The translations under genes were made by a program, and so were the position numbers. From the NCBI RefSeq assembly GCF_900176375.1, contig NZ_FWYF01000002.1, forward strand, positions 656,161 through 720,160: DNA of 64,000 bases, given 5' to 3'. The DNA comes from Reichenbachiella faecimaris. GTDB taxonomy: Bacteria > Bacteroidota > Bacteroidia > Cytophagales > Cyclobacteriaceae. How positions within the stretch are numbered: position 1 is the stretch's first letter; every line of letters starts with the position of its first letter. Shown here piece after piece: positions 34,477 through 43,461 of this stretch. Under the pieces are notes generated by a model that saw only the letters and a program-made list of their open reading frames with translations, ran no database searches and had not been told where the DNA came from.

Positions 34477-34492
34477 TGTTCCACGTGGAACA
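34477..34492. promoter_or_regulatory. parS-like site 1 (ParB binding)
   Basis: TGTTCCACGTGGAACA is a perfect 16-base palindrome matching the broadly conserved chromosomal parS consensus TGTTNCACGTGNAACA. It lies 15 bases upstream of the mnmG start, in the gap after ybeY. Confidence 0.8.
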
Positions 34493-34514
34493 GTTGTACT
34501 AACCGTCACCAATG

Positions 34515-34530
34515 TGTTCCACGTGGAACG
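34515..34530. promoter_or_regulatory. parS-like site 2 (ParB binding)
   Basis: TGTTCCACGTGGAACG matches the parS consensus at all fixed bases except the last, with its centre 38 bases from the centre of site 1. Confidence 0.78.
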
Positions 34531-34543
34531 TTATTAAACTCTC

Positions 34544-34975
34544 TTAAATTTGAAATTGCGGCAAAGATAAATAAGCATTCTCTTTTTCTCTCATTGCTGC
34601 TTGCTCTGTCTTGGATTTGTCGTTGTACCCAACAAGGTGCAAGACACCATGAATGATGACCCTACGTAGCTCTGTTTCAAAGGGAATGCCTTGATCTTGC
34701 GCATTGTCTTGTACGCGCTCTACGCTTACGAAAATATCGCTTTCTACGATTCCTTCTTTTTCAGAATTGTCGAAAGTGATGATGTCAGTATAATAGTCGT
34801 GCTGCAAATAATCTACATTGATTTGATGCAGGTATTCATCAGAGCAAAAAATGTAATTGATTTCTGATAGTTCATGATTTTCTGAAGTGACGGTGTGAAC
34901 GATCCAAGAGGTGATGATTTCTTTATGATTCAGCTCAAAAGCAGTGTCTTCATAAAAGAAATTAATGTTATCCAT
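34544..34975 (-). CDS. ybeY: Endoribonuclease YbeY
   Basis: Single-strand endoribonuclease needed for 16S rRNA 3' maturation and ribosome quality control, 143 residues. The zinc motif is HGVLHLVGYNDK: His109 and His113 match the first two ligands, while Asp119 takes the place of the third His of the proteobacterial form, a substitution I believe is usual in Bacteroidota. RRVIIHG and the FCSDEYLHQIN segment support the family. Its ATG shares bases with the TAA of the RsbW-like gene (TAATG), a coupling signal. Probable operon member. Confidence 0.93.
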   Translation of the reverse strand: MDNINFFYEDTAFELNHKEIITSWIVHTVTSENHELSEINYIFCSDEYLHQINVDYLQHDYYTDIITFDNSEKEGIVESDIFVSVERVQDNAQDQGIPFETELRRVIIHGVLHLVGYNDKSKTEQAAMREKENAYLSLPQFQI

Positions 34976-35376
34976 TAGGGTAGGTAAAAGCTTAGTATAA
35001 CCTTTTTTCCATTGTCTATGAAGGATACCTCATCACAAAGATTTTTCATAAGGAAAATCCCTCTTCCGCCAGGTTTCTCAAGGTTTTCTGGAGCAGTGGG
35101 GTCTGGGAGGTTGTCATAATCAAACCCTGGCCCCTCGTCCTCTATGGTAAACTTTACTTGATTGTCTTCGAGGTTGAGTGATAAGTGTACGTTCTTTGAT
35201 TTATCTGATTGGTTGCCATGGACGATGGCATTGTTAACAGATTCTGTAACGGCGATCATGATGTTGCCATATATGTCGTCAGTAAAGTTGTATTGCTCTT
35301 TGGCGTTGTCTATGAAGCTTTCAATTATTCTAATGTTTTCTGAAAGCGACGGAATCTGAATTTTAATGGCGTCCAT
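34975..35376 (-). CDS. RsbW-like GHKL ATPase (anti-sigma kinase type)
   Basis: 133-residue stand-alone HATPase_c_2 domain. N box VTESVNNAIVHGN (about 43-55), G1 box DEGPGFD (about 82-88) and G2 box GGRGIFLMKNL are intact. Family members bind a sigma factor or phosphorylate an STAS antagonist. No STAS antagonist or phosphatase is adjacent, so partner unknown. It is conserved beside ybeY in this operon; stop and ybeY start overlap. Confidence 0.87.
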   Translation of the reverse strand: MDAIKIQIPSLSENIRIIESFIDNAKEQYNFTDDIYGNIMIAVTESVNNAIVHGNQSDKSKNVHLSLNLEDNQVKFTIEDEGPGFDYDNLPDPTAPENLEKPGGRGIFLMKNLCDEVSFIDNGKKVILSFYLP

Positions 35377-35409
35377 TATTTTCTGTTAATCAATTTGGTC
35401 ACAAATATA

Positions 35410-38400
35410 TTACTGTTCATTCAACCTGCGGAAATATTTATTTACTTCTTCCTTATAATAAGGATTCATTTTAGGTGGAACGGTATTTAGAAGTTCAAGT
35501 TCTTTTTGTTTGGCCTTAATATATTCTTCAAATTCTGGTGGTAGGTTTCTATTGTAATTATCAGCTTGTTCGGCCTCCCTCTGGTCATCAAGTTCTCTTT
35601 CACGCAATGCATCTTCTGCTTTGAGCATGCGAGTAAGAATGTCCTTTTGCCTATTGATAGTCTCTTGAGTGATTCTTTTATTCACTAAATCTTGTTCCGT
35701 TTTTTCCATTTTTTCAATGGCTTCTTTAATGTTTGTTCCTGCACCTTCTTCGTTTTCTCCCAATTCATCTTGTAGTTTTTGTAGTTCATTACGTAGCATT
35801 TCTTGTTCTGCAGCTAGCTCAGCCAGCTCTTTTGATAGAGGCCTTCCTGTTTTACCACTTTTCTTAAGGTCTTCTATTTTCTTATTGAGCTGTTTTTGCA
35901 ATTCTGATAGTCCTGGGTTGTTTTGCTTTTGCCCCTTCCCTTTTTGGGGTTTACCCATGGACTCTGCCATTTGTTGTTGCATTTGCTGCAGTACGTCGTC
36001 TAAGAGAAGAGCGAGGTTATTAATAGAAGTCATGGCATATTGCTGATGGGTAGTGGCTTCTGCTTTTCTACGGTCTTTAAGGCCTTGAAGACTCGCTTCT
36101 ATTTCATCGTTCATTGCACCCACCTCACGTGTAACAAAACTCTGTATTTGAAAGACTCTGCTTGCCAGAGACAATAGACTGTCCTCAATAATTTTTGCGT
36201 CGTCTTTTAGCTTAAGTTGTTCTTGAGAGAGTGTGACATATCTAGGATCGCTTTGATTAACTCCTCTAAATTGAGTCATAATGTTTTCTTGGTCAAATGA
36301 CACTTTTACTAGGTTGTCTACTATGTCGCGTAGATGGTCAAGGTTTTCTTGCATCATGGTCATTTCCATTCCAGCCTGCATCTCTTCCATCTTCTTTTTC
36401 ATTTGTTTCATCTTGTCAGCAGCATTTTTCTGGGATTCTGACGACTTCTTTCTTTTGTTTTGCTCTAGTAGTTCTTGGCTTTTTTGTTGTTCATTTTCAA
36501 TTTCTGATTCTTCTTGACTGAAGTCTTCAAGGCTTTCTGGTTGTTTCATTTCTTGATTCAGCTCCTCTAATTTGTCCATTTGTTTTTTCACTTCTTCAAA
36601 GGACTCATTTAATTTTTCCTGCTCATCCTGCAATGATTCCTTGTCATTCTGCTTATCCAGGCTTTCTTCTGACAACTCTTCTTGCTCCTTACTTAGTTTA
36701 TCCAAATCATTAATGATTTCGTCCATTTTATAGTCGAACTGCATGCGTTTAAACATCTCAATGGCACGTTCAATTTCTTTTTGAAGGTTTTCCTCTTTGT
36801 TTTCTATTTGATTCATGACGTCCTCGATATCATCAGAATCTTTTTGTTCTTCAAGAAGTTTTTTCAGCTCATCGTACAATTTCTTGGTTTCATCATCAAG
36901 GATATCATCCATCAGCTTTTGCAGCTGCTCTACTTTTGTCTGGAGCTTTTCGTTGGGTTGGTTGAATCTTTCTTGTTTTTTGGCTAAATCTTTATTTTGT
37001 TGATTGATTTGATTTAGCGCTTCTTCGAGTCTTTCTTTTTGTTTGATGAGATCATTTATTTTCTTGTTCTCTTGCCAGTTTAGGTTTTCCTTACTTTTCA
37101 GATCGTTTTGAATGTCTTTGATCTGTTCATTGAGATCTTGTGCTTCTTCCAAGGATTTATCAAGCTCTTTTTTTGCTCCTGTTGCTTGTTTATCGAGTTT
37201 TTCTTTGATTTCTTTTTTTTCAGGGAGCTTAAACGTATAGGTAGAAGTCTGTGAAGGTTTACGGCCATTGATGCCGTCATTGTCCCAAACTCGGATGAAA
37301 TAGGCTATGGACTCTCCTTCCTCTATGTTCAAAGTGTCCAATTTCCATTGGTAGAAGTAGTTTTGAGAAGTCAGGTTTTTGTTGAAGGGAATAGCAAAAG
37401 AATTTTGAATATCGTTTTTGCTATATACAAACTCAAGTTTGGAAATGCCATAGTCATCGCCTATCAATCCATTGAAGACAATAAATGCAAAAAGCGTGGT
37501 GTCATTATAGATGTCAACTGAAATTTTAGGAAACTGATCTTTGATTACTTCTATGTTATACGCAATTGAATCTTTGTTTCTGCTATGTTTATTTTCTAAA
37601 AGAAGCCTATAGGAATCAGTTTGCTTCACGCGTTTTTTGGACTCAAATAGTTGATTTCCAGAAGGTTCGAAGTTTATAGGTGATGCTTCTTGATTAAATT
37701 TTATTTGTACAGACTCTGCTTCTATAGTTTTAATTCTCCAGGTAATTTGAGTTCCCTCTGGAACTGTCAGGTTACCTACATTTTCCAACGCCTCATTCTT
37801 TTTTCCTGTGTAATTGGGATAGTCCAGACCGATATTAAAGGTTTTGATGTCCGGCCTACGTAGTACCTCTACATTATAATTGCCGGACTGATAATCTGAT
37901 GCTTCTATATTGAATGAAAAGCTGTCCTGAACTTTCGAAAAAGTATATTCAAAATTATCCTTTGCATTTGGCTTCATTTTTATTTTTCGACCCATCAAGC
38001 TTACGTAGACTTGATCAGGAATAACAGAGCCTGTAACTCCTACTTCTAGTAGGAAGTCTTCATTTTTGAATGCAGTGAAATTCTGGTTTATAGGAGCTAT
38101 TGAAAATAAAAGCCCTGGAGAAAACTCTCTATCATAGTTGACAATGCGATTGGTACTTTCAGTCAAATATTGAGGAATGAAAAGAAGTAACGAAAAAAGA
38201 ACGAGGAAGGGATACGCTACATATTTGATGTATTTTTTGTTTGATTTTAGATCAATACTGGATTTAAACTCGAACGGAGAAATCTCTAAATGACGTTTTT
38301 CAATACTGGCAATGATCAGACTGTTGTCTGATGATGAAATACTACCTAACTGTATGGTATTCAATAACTTATCACTTATTTCGGGAAAAAATTTACCAAT

Positions 38401-38691
38401 AAATCTTGCTGCTTCTTCGTCGCTTATTTGACTATCAGCCTGAATAAAGTTTAAATATGGGCGTAAGATTAATTTGAAAAATAGAATTAGTAACAATAAT
38501 ATTCCAGTGAAAAACAGTATGCTTCTTCCTGTAGAATTTGGAGAAAACGAATTTTCAAATGTGGTAGCCAAGAGGTAAGCAGTTGTGATAAGTGCAAAAA
38601 AGAATATGACATTCTTAATGAGAATATTAAGAAAATACTTCTTTTTGAAACCTTTAATCTTATTTTTCAATATGTCTGGCGATTGACTCAA
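35410..38691 (-). CDS. DUF4175 family membrane protein
   Basis: 1093 residues. Three membrane helices (about 25-45, 58-78, 155-175), then a large extracytoplasmic beta-rich part (to about 490) and a very long Gln/Glu/Lys-rich coiled-coil region (about 495-1090). Matches the DUF4175 family of Bacteroidota and alphaproteobacteria, whose role is not established; envelope scaffolding is a guess from the structure. Low-complexity KEQEELSEES-type runs are extensive. Starts 8 bases after the preceding lipoprotein gene and is followed 33 bases later by the RsbW-like gene. Confidence 0.83.
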   Translation of the reverse strand: MSQSPDILKNKIKGFKKKYFLNILIKNVIFFFALITTAYLLATTFENSFSPNSTGRSILFFTGILLLLILFFKLILRPYLNFIQADSQISDEEAARFIGKFFPEISDKLLNTIQLGSISSSDNSLIIASIEKRHLEISPFEFKSSIDLKSNKKYIKYVAYPFLVLFSLLLFIPQYLTESTNRIVNYDREFSPGLLFSIAPINQNFTAFKNEDFLLEVGVTGSVIPDQVYVSLMGRKIKMKPNAKDNFEYTFSKVQDSFSFNIEASDYQSGNYNVEVLRRPDIKTFNIGLDYPNYTGKKNEALENVGNLTVPEGTQITWRIKTIEAESVQIKFNQEASPINFEPSGNQLFESKKRVKQTDSYRLLLENKHSRNKDSIAYNIEVIKDQFPKISVDIYNDTTLFAFIVFNGLIGDDYGISKLEFVYSKNDIQNSFAIPFNKNLTSQNYFYQWKLDTLNIEEGESIAYFIRVWDNDGINGRKPSQTSTYTFKLPEKKEIKEKLDKQATGAKKELDKSLEEAQDLNEQIKDIQNDLKSKENLNWQENKKINDLIKQKERLEEALNQINQQNKDLAKKQERFNQPNEKLQTKVEQLQKLMDDILDDETKKLYDELKKLLEEQKDSDDIEDVMNQIENKEENLQKEIERAIEMFKRMQFDYKMDEIINDLDKLSKEQEELSEESLDKQNDKESLQDEQEKLNESFEEVKKQMDKLEELNQEMKQPESLEDFSQEESEIENEQQKSQELLEQNKRKKSSESQKNAADKMKQMKKKMEEMQAGMEMTMMQENLDHLRDIVDNLVKVSFDQENIMTQFRGVNQSDPRYVTLSQEQLKLKDDAKIIEDSLLSLASRVFQIQSFVTREVGAMNDEIEASLQGLKDRRKAEATTHQQYAMTSINNLALLLDDVLQQMQQQMAESMGKPQKGKGQKQNNPGLSELQKQLNKKIEDLKKSGKTGRPLSKELAELAAEQEMLRNELQKLQDELGENEEGAGTNIKEAIEKMEKTEQDLVNKRITQETINRQKDILTRMLKAEDALRERELDDQREAEQADNYNRNLPPEFEEYIKAKQKELELLNTVPPKMNPYYKEEVNKYFRRLNEQ

Positions 38692-38699
38692 ATTAGTAT

Positions 38700-40067
38700 T
38701 TAGTATGATTTGGCATTTTCAAAATAAGCTTGCTTTACCAGTTCGCTTAAACCATGTCCAGTCTCAATTCCTTTTAATCTATTGCTAAAAATAACATACT
38801 CATGAAAAACACCTAAAACAACAAATGTTGTGTAATGTGACTTCTCTAGTTTTTTTTCCATTAGAATTTCTATTGATTGGAGATCCAAAGAAGAGACAAA
38901 TTCTGAACTTTCCTTTCTTATAACGATATGTGGCTCAGTAGGATTTAGATTTTTCATATTACTCTTAATCAATGCCAATGACGGACTGTTTTTGAAATAG
39001 ATGGTCTCGTCCTCCGAAACTTGGGAGTACAACTTGACTTCATAGTTTGGAGAATCGAGTGCATTATAGGTTAGGTTATCTAAATCATTTGAATAGCTTG
39101 AATACACCAATTTATTATTGATATCAGGTATAGCACCAAGTATACGTTTTTGTAAAATAGTGTCTTGTGCATGAATTTCCATATAGGTAATGATCGTCTG
39201 ATTAGTAGTGCTCGTTTGGTATTGAGCGTACTTGTTGCGAATGACCTTATCTAGGTCTTGCTTATGTTTTGTATTCAGTTGAATATGAGGGTTGTAGAAT
39301 GCAAGATCCAGTGACCCTCTAAAAAATTCTGAATACACAAGATCGACATTCTTGGTAAAGCTGATATGGATGGTTTCTATTTTTGGGCCGTCTTTTTTTC
39401 TTCGCGATAATTTGGCAGAAATGTCCTCATTTAGTTCTATTAATTCGTACAACCCAGAACCAACGTAAGAATTGTTTTTGAATTTGAATAGTACATACAT
39501 TTCATCTTGAAACCATTTAGGTAGCTGATCCTCATTTTTGCTCATTTGGATAGTGAACGAATTATCGTTTATGATTCGAAAACCACTTGGAATGGAATCG
39601 TAAATATTTAGATTTTCGCGATACCAGTTGATTAATCCAAATCCATCCATTGAAGAGAACAGTTCTTTTACAGCTTCAGATTGAAAATGGAATTGTAGGA
39701 GATGCTTGAACAATAAGCGGATTGACTCTGAATCAACAAGAGTACCATCATGAAATGTGTTATTGGGATGAAGTTCAAAAAAATAGGTTTTTTCCAAGGA
39801 GTCATATCTATAGCCCTTAAAAACTGAACTAGTGCCATCCGAATTAAAGAACTTATCAAACGTCAGATCAATGACAAATTGCTCTGCTCGATTGTTTGTT
39901 TTCAATGGGTTTACCTCCAGAATATTCTCCTGAAAATTGAGCCTTAGTGTTTTATTTGTTGGTTGAGCGTTTGAATGTATAGGTTGGTGCTCTGTTTCAC
40001 ATGAAACAACTAGCAATACTTGAATGGTAAGCCACGAAACAATTAAATATGCCTTTCTGCTATTCAT
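38700..40067 (-). CDS. Family-5 (peptide/nickel-type) solute-binding lipoprotein
   Basis: 455 residues. Lipobox VVSC (Cys23), then an SBP_bac_5-type fold with TFDKFF, YFFELHPNNTFHDGTLVDSESIRLLFKHLL and later YELIELNEDISAKLSRRKKDGPKIETIHISF. Such proteins bind peptides, but no ABC permease or ATPase genes are near, and the sequence is divergent, so it may have another role such as sensing. It begins right after the TAG of the hypothetical gene with no gap. The coding sequence for its signal region contains a parS-like 16-mer. Confidence 0.75.
   Translation of the reverse strand: MNSRKAYLIVSWLTIQVLLVVSCETEHQPIHSNAQPTNKTLRLNFQENILEVNPLKTNNRAEQFVIDLTFDKFFNSDGTSSVFKGYRYDSLEKTYFFELHPNNTFHDGTLVDSESIRLLFKHLLQFHFQSEAVKELFSSMDGFGLINWYRENLNIYDSIPSGFRIINDNSFTIQMSKNEDQLPKWFQDEMYVLFKFKNNSYVGSGLYELIELNEDISAKLSRRKKDGPKIETIHISFTKNVDLVYSEFFRGSLDLAFYNPHIQLNTKHKQDLDKVIRNKYAQYQTSTTNQTIITYMEIHAQDTILQKRILGAIPDINNKLVYSSYSNDLDNLTYNALDSPNYEVKLYSQVSEDETIYFKNSPSLALIKSNMKNLNPTEPHIVIRKESSEFVSSLDLQSIEILMEKKLEKSHYTTFVVLGVFHEYVIFSNRLKGIETGHGLSELVKQAYFENAKSY
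39993..40008. promoter_or_regulatory. Degenerate parS-like site inside a coding region
   Basis: TGTTTCACATGAAACA differs at one base from the classical parS TGTTTCACGTGAAACA. It lies in the start of the binding-protein gene, 5.5 kb from the parS pair at 34477-34530. Confidence 0.45.
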
Positions 40068-40427
40068 CTAGTTGATAAGGCCTATTTCTTCAGAAAAATA
40101 TTCGAGAACATGCATCTTGAGAAGTTTTTCTTGCTCCAAGACATCAAAATGAGGAAGTTCTTTTTTTAGAATCCAGTGGGGCCAGCCATCTGCGTCTGTG
40201 CCTTCGAGTTCGTAAAAACCCGCATAACTTAAACACTTACAAATACCTAGATGTATAAGATCTTGTTTTTCTTCTTTAGAAAAATTGTCATATCCTCTGC
40301 CTAATTCTTGTACGCCTATTAGAAACAATACACCTTTAAGATCTGCTGGTTTTCGACCCAATACTTCCTTGAGCCGTTCACGAAGCTTCACCCATTTTCT
40401 TTCCAGGTCTAAGTCTTTTTTTAGCAT
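40068..40427 (-). CDS. Conserved hypothetical protein, first gene of the mnmG operon
   Basis: 119-residue soluble protein, mostly helical, with a central segment VLFLIGVQELGRGYDNFSKEEKQDLIHLGICKCLSYAGFYELEGTD. No known domain is recognised. It is the first gene of the minus-strand run to 29993, and a -7 box lies 36 bases upstream. The stop codon is immediately followed by the ATG of the binding lipoprotein. Confidence 0.7.
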   Translation of the reverse strand: MLKKDLDLERKWVKLRERLKEVLGRKPADLKGVLFLIGVQELGRGYDNFSKEEKQDLIHLGICKCLSYAGFYELEGTDADGWPHWILKKELPHFDVLEQEKLLKMHVLEYFSEEIGLIN

Positions 40428-40462
40428 TTAATTAGTTCGTTCCTGATTATACACAGTAATAT

Positions 40463-40470
40463 CAAAGATA
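40463..40470 (-). promoter_or_regulatory. -7 box of the mnmG operon
   Basis: Minus-strand TATCTTTG, exact TAnnTTTG, 35 bases before the ATG at 40427. An exact DnaA-box sequence (TTATACACA, 40447-40455, plus strand) lies between it and the gene. Confidence 0.5.
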
Positions 40471-40519
40471 TCTCACCTTGTGTTTGAAATAGAAAAGCAA
40501 TCAGTTTAATTTTCATAAG

Positions 40520-41212
40520 ATGATAAAAAAATACTGGAAAGACTTCTTGTCACTGATTTATCCAAACGTATGTTACAATTGTGAGGTGGCATTGGTGGAG
40601 GGAGAAGAAAAAATTTGCCTTAGATGTTTTCGAGACTTTCCATTAACTCACTATCACGAGATGGAATCCAATCCATTGCTTCAGAGCACCTCTGGAAATT
40701 TAAAAGTCAAAGGTGCTTTCTGTTATATGAAATTTAATAAGGCTGGAATAGCACAGAAACTACTTCATGAATTAAAGTATAAAAATAATGCATCAGTAGG
40801 CTTGCTGCTTGGCGAGTGGTTTGCCAATTATATTAAAGAAGATTTATTGGCAGCAGACATTGATGCTATTATTCCTGTTCCTTTACATAAAAATAAGCAA
40901 AGAAAAAGAGGCTATAATCAAAGTGAGGTCATCACACGAGGACTAAATAAAGTTACTGGTATTGAAGTTTTGAATGATGTTATGATCAGGACAAAGAACG
41001 TTAGTTCGCAAACAAAGAAAGGCAAAGTCGATCGTTGGCAAAATGTAGATGCTCTGTATATGTTGGAAAATGTTAAGGTATTAGATGGAAGAAGGGTGCT
41101 TTTGCTTGATGATGTGATTACCACTGGAGCAACTATTGGCACAGCAGCAGAAGTACTAGCCGAATCTGAAGTACAAGAAATTTATCTCGGATGTATTGCG
41201 TCTGGAAAATAA
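40520..41212 (+). CDS. comF: ComF-family phosphoribosyltransferase-like protein
   Basis: 230 residues. N-terminal zinc finger CYNC...CLRC, followed by a phosphoribosyltransferase domain with the PRPP loop VLLLDDVITTGATIG near residue 194 and the family segment PVPLHKNKQRKRGYNQSE. ComF is needed for DNA uptake in naturally competent bacteria; in Bacteroidota it is widespread. Its stop codon lies inside the terminator of the convergent gldJ gene. Confidence 0.9.
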   Translation: MIKKYWKDFLSLIYPNVCYNCEVALVEGEEKICLRCFRDFPLTHYHEMESNPLLQSTSGNLKVKGAFCYMKFNKAGIAQKLLHELKYKNNASVGLLLGEWFANYIKEDLLAADIDAIIPVPLHKNKQRKRGYNQSEVITRGLNKVTGIEVLNDVMIRTKNVSSQTKKGKVDRWQNVDALYMLENVKVLDGRRVLLLDDVITTGATIGTAAEVLAESEVQEIYLGCIASGK

Positions 41213-41238
41213 AAAAGGCCGATTCGAAAACCGGCCTT
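41211..41238 (-). terminator. Terminator of gldJ
   Basis: Stem AAGGCCG/CGGCCTT with a ten-base loop; six T follow on the minus strand, 22 bases past the gldJ stop. On the plus strand the hairpin follows the comF stop by three bases, so it may serve both. Confidence 0.75.
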
Positions 41239-41259
41239 CATATCTAAGTTTGTTATCTT

Positions 41260-42489
41260 TTAGTAGTTAGTACCTGCTCTAATCATAGCACAACGGAAAC
41301 CGATAGTTGAGGTAGCAGAATCTTCTTCTAAGTATCTTCTTTGTCCTGGAGACATCCAGTAAGCTACATCAGCCCAAGAACCTCCCTTATAAACTCTAAC
41401 TCTATCGTTAATTAAAGAATTGTAGTTCGAAAAGTCATAACCATCTTCCTCATCTAAGAACCCATCTCTTCTTACAGGGTTTAGATCATCAAAATCTTGA
41501 TAAGAAAGTGGACGGTAAACATCTTGTACCCACTCATTCACATTTCCAGCCATGTTATATAAACCGAAATCATTTGGAGGATAGTCATAGATGTATGTCG
41601 TAATCATGGCACCATCATTCAGCTTACCCGCTATACCCGCGTAATCACCACGTCCTCTTTTGAAGTTGGCCAGAAATGTACCCAGTTGCTTTCCGTATGG
41701 ATTTCTTAGTGCATGACCATCCCAAGGATAAAGTCTGCTGTGTGTCTGATTTTCATCTAACCACTGTGTACCAATAAGCGCTAAGGCTGCATATTCCCAT
41801 TCAGCTTCTGTTGGCAGACGGTAATTAGGCAGGACAAAGCCTGACTCCAATGGAATTCTTCCCGCAGATGGCAAATCAGCTTCAGCTTCTATGGCCTCAT
41901 CATAATATCCAGCGTCTTCAGCTAATTTCTGATTTACAACAATGGATCTCCATAAGCAGTAATCTTGTGCTTGCTTCCAAGTCACCCCAACTACAGGGAA
42001 AAATCTAAAGCCTGGATATCTTAAGTAGTGATCTACATAGGGATCATTGTATGCCAAGTTCTTCGCCCAAACTGTAGTATCAGGTAAAGCAGACTCGTAA
42101 AATTCACGAGATGAATCTAATCGAACATAGTGTAGATATTCTAACCAGTGAATGTTCGCCACTTCAGTTTCATCCATGTAGAACGAAGCTACAGTTACTG
42201 TTCTTTCATGGTTGTCACTGGAGTTAGCGACATCTTCTTCGAAACTACCAAGGATGGTTCTACCACCTTCAATAAATCTCAAGTTGGGACCTTCTGGCTG
42301 ACCTCTAAAGTCATTGACCTGAAAATCACCTTCTTCTTCATTGTACGCAAGCCCAGTTGCAGAACTATATGCACCCGGATCATTACTGGTAGCATGGCCA
42401 CCACCGCCCAGCGACCCACAAGAGGAAATGCCTACTGTGAGACCAACAAGAATTGCTGATGCGTTAAGGTAAGGAACAAATTTTTTCAT
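41260..42489 (-). CDS. gldJ: Gliding motility / type IX secretion lipoprotein GldJ
   Basis: 409 residues. Lipobox SSC (Cys24), then a formylglycine-generating-enzyme-like (SUMF1) fold: RTVTVASFYMDETEVANIHWLEYLHYV, LPDTTVWAKNLAYNDPYVDHYLRYPGFRFFPVVGVTW, NYRLPTEAEWEYAA, NMAGNVNEWVQDVYR, and the C-terminal RVYKGGSW...GFRC. The LPDT.VW...YN.PYV.HYLR segment separates GldJ from GldK. GldJ stabilises the type IX motor and is required for gliding and secretion in Flavobacterium. It is shorter than the 550-odd residues known there. The two sorting-domain proteins at 44633 and 51676 would be clients of this system. Confidence 0.87.
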   Translation of the reverse strand: MKKFVPYLNASAILVGLTVGISSCGSLGGGGHATSNDPGAYSSATGLAYNEEEGDFQVNDFRGQPEGPNLRFIEGGRTILGSFEEDVANSSDNHERTVTVASFYMDETEVANIHWLEYLHYVRLDSSREFYESALPDTTVWAKNLAYNDPYVDHYLRYPGFRFFPVVGVTWKQAQDYCLWRSIVVNQKLAEDAGYYDEAIEAEADLPSAGRIPLESGFVLPNYRLPTEAEWEYAALALIGTQWLDENQTHSRLYPWDGHALRNPYGKQLGTFLANFKRGRGDYAGIAGKLNDGAMITTYIYDYPPNDFGLYNMAGNVNEWVQDVYRPLSYQDFDDLNPVRRDGFLDEEDGYDFSNYNSLINDRVRVYKGGSWADVAYWMSPGQRRYLEEDSATSTIGFRCAMIRAGTNY

Positions 42490-42542
42490 AACAAACTCAA
42501 ATTTTATTCAAGCTCCTAAAATAAGGACAATTTTTCTTAAAA

Positions 42543-42550
42543 CAAACATA
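42543..42550 (-). promoter_or_regulatory. -7 box of gldJ
   Basis: Minus-strand TATGTTTG, exact TAnnTTTG, 53 bases upstream of the gldJ ATG. Confidence 0.45.
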
Positions 42551-42753
42551 GTAAAATGCAAGCAGGGAAAATAATCACAATTTTTCCCATATCTAAGTTT
42601 ACTGCCCTATTTCGGAGATTAACAATTTTATCTACTTATAGAATCCAAAAATATTTAAAATATTGTTCATGTACACACCTTTTACTCAAATTAAGAAATC
42701 GTGAAATAGCGATTAACCCCTAATGGGTCCGAAAATCACAAGGTTTTTTTTGT

Positions 42754-42761
42754 TAAATTTG
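42754..42761 (+). promoter_or_regulatory. -7 box of the sigma-factor gene
   Basis: TAAATTTG, exact TAnnTTTG, ending 11 bases before the ATG at 42773, so the transcript would have almost no leader. Confidence 0.5.
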
Positions 42762-42772
42762 CACTTTGAGCT

Positions 42773-43366
42773 ATGTCACAAGCAGAAGCAGCACTATATC
42801 GTCCATTACTTCATACCATCGCCTATAAAATCGTTGGTTGTTCTGCTATTGCGGAAGATATGGTGCAGGATACTTTTTTGAATTGGTTCAAAAAAGAAAG
42901 ACAAGAAGTAAAAGACGCGAAGGCCTATTTGATTTCGTCTGTGAGGAACTTGAGTATCAATCATCTCAAAAAGAAAAAGGATGAACTGTTCGAAAATATG
43001 ACGCCTAATCTTCCTTCATTTAGTATCAATGCTGACATTTCTTATTTGGATATCAAGCAGGAAATTTCAGAATCATTGGCTGTTTTGCTCAAAAAGCTAG
43101 CACCAGCAGAACGTGCTGTATTCGTATTGAAAGAAGTTTTCAATTTTGAATATTCGGACTTACCATCAATTATTGGTAAAACGTCTGACAATTGTCGCCA
43201 ATTGCTCAGCCGTGCTCAACAAAAGCTCAACCAAGAAAAGGAGCGTTTTGCGTTAGAACCACATAAGCTCAGCACACTAATTGGCAATTTCAAGAAGGCC
43301 ACCTTAGGCGAATTTGAGGGGCTTATAAAAAGTCTGAAGGAAGACATCCCAGCTGAAACTAAGTAG
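42773..43366 (+). CDS. ECF-like sigma factor
   Basis: 197 residues. Sigma region 2 with AEDMVQDTFLNWFKK and KAYLISSVRNLSINHLKKKK, then region 4 with LAPAERAVFVLKEVFNFEYSDLPSIIGKTSDNCRQLLSRAQQKL, followed by a short 35-residue tail. The wording of region 4 resembles the SigJ/ECF41-like group, but the SnoaL-type C-terminal domain of that group is missing. No anti-sigma gene is adjacent. The next gene, a protease homologue, is 95 bases downstream on the same strand. Confidence 0.88.
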   Translation: MSQAEAALYRPLLHTIAYKIVGCSAIAEDMVQDTFLNWFKKERQEVKDAKAYLISSVRNLSINHLKKKKDELFENMTPNLPSFSINADISYLDIKQEISESLAVLLKKLAPAERAVFVLKEVFNFEYSDLPSIIGKTSDNCRQLLSRAQQKLNQEKERFALEPHKLSTLIGNFKKATLGEFEGLIKSLKEDIPAETK

Positions 43367-43461
43367 AAGGGAGATTTGTCGTCAAAGTGATATCTGTTCA
43401 TTTATTTCATTTCTTTCCAAAGTCTCCCTAAATTATCATTCTAAAACAACAAACATCAACC

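Noticed and set aside
41260-42489. Sulfatase-activating (formylglycine-generating) enzyme
   Set aside because: The fold is shared, but the LPDT.VW and PYV.HYLR segments and the lipobox identify GldJ; no sulfatase is nearby.
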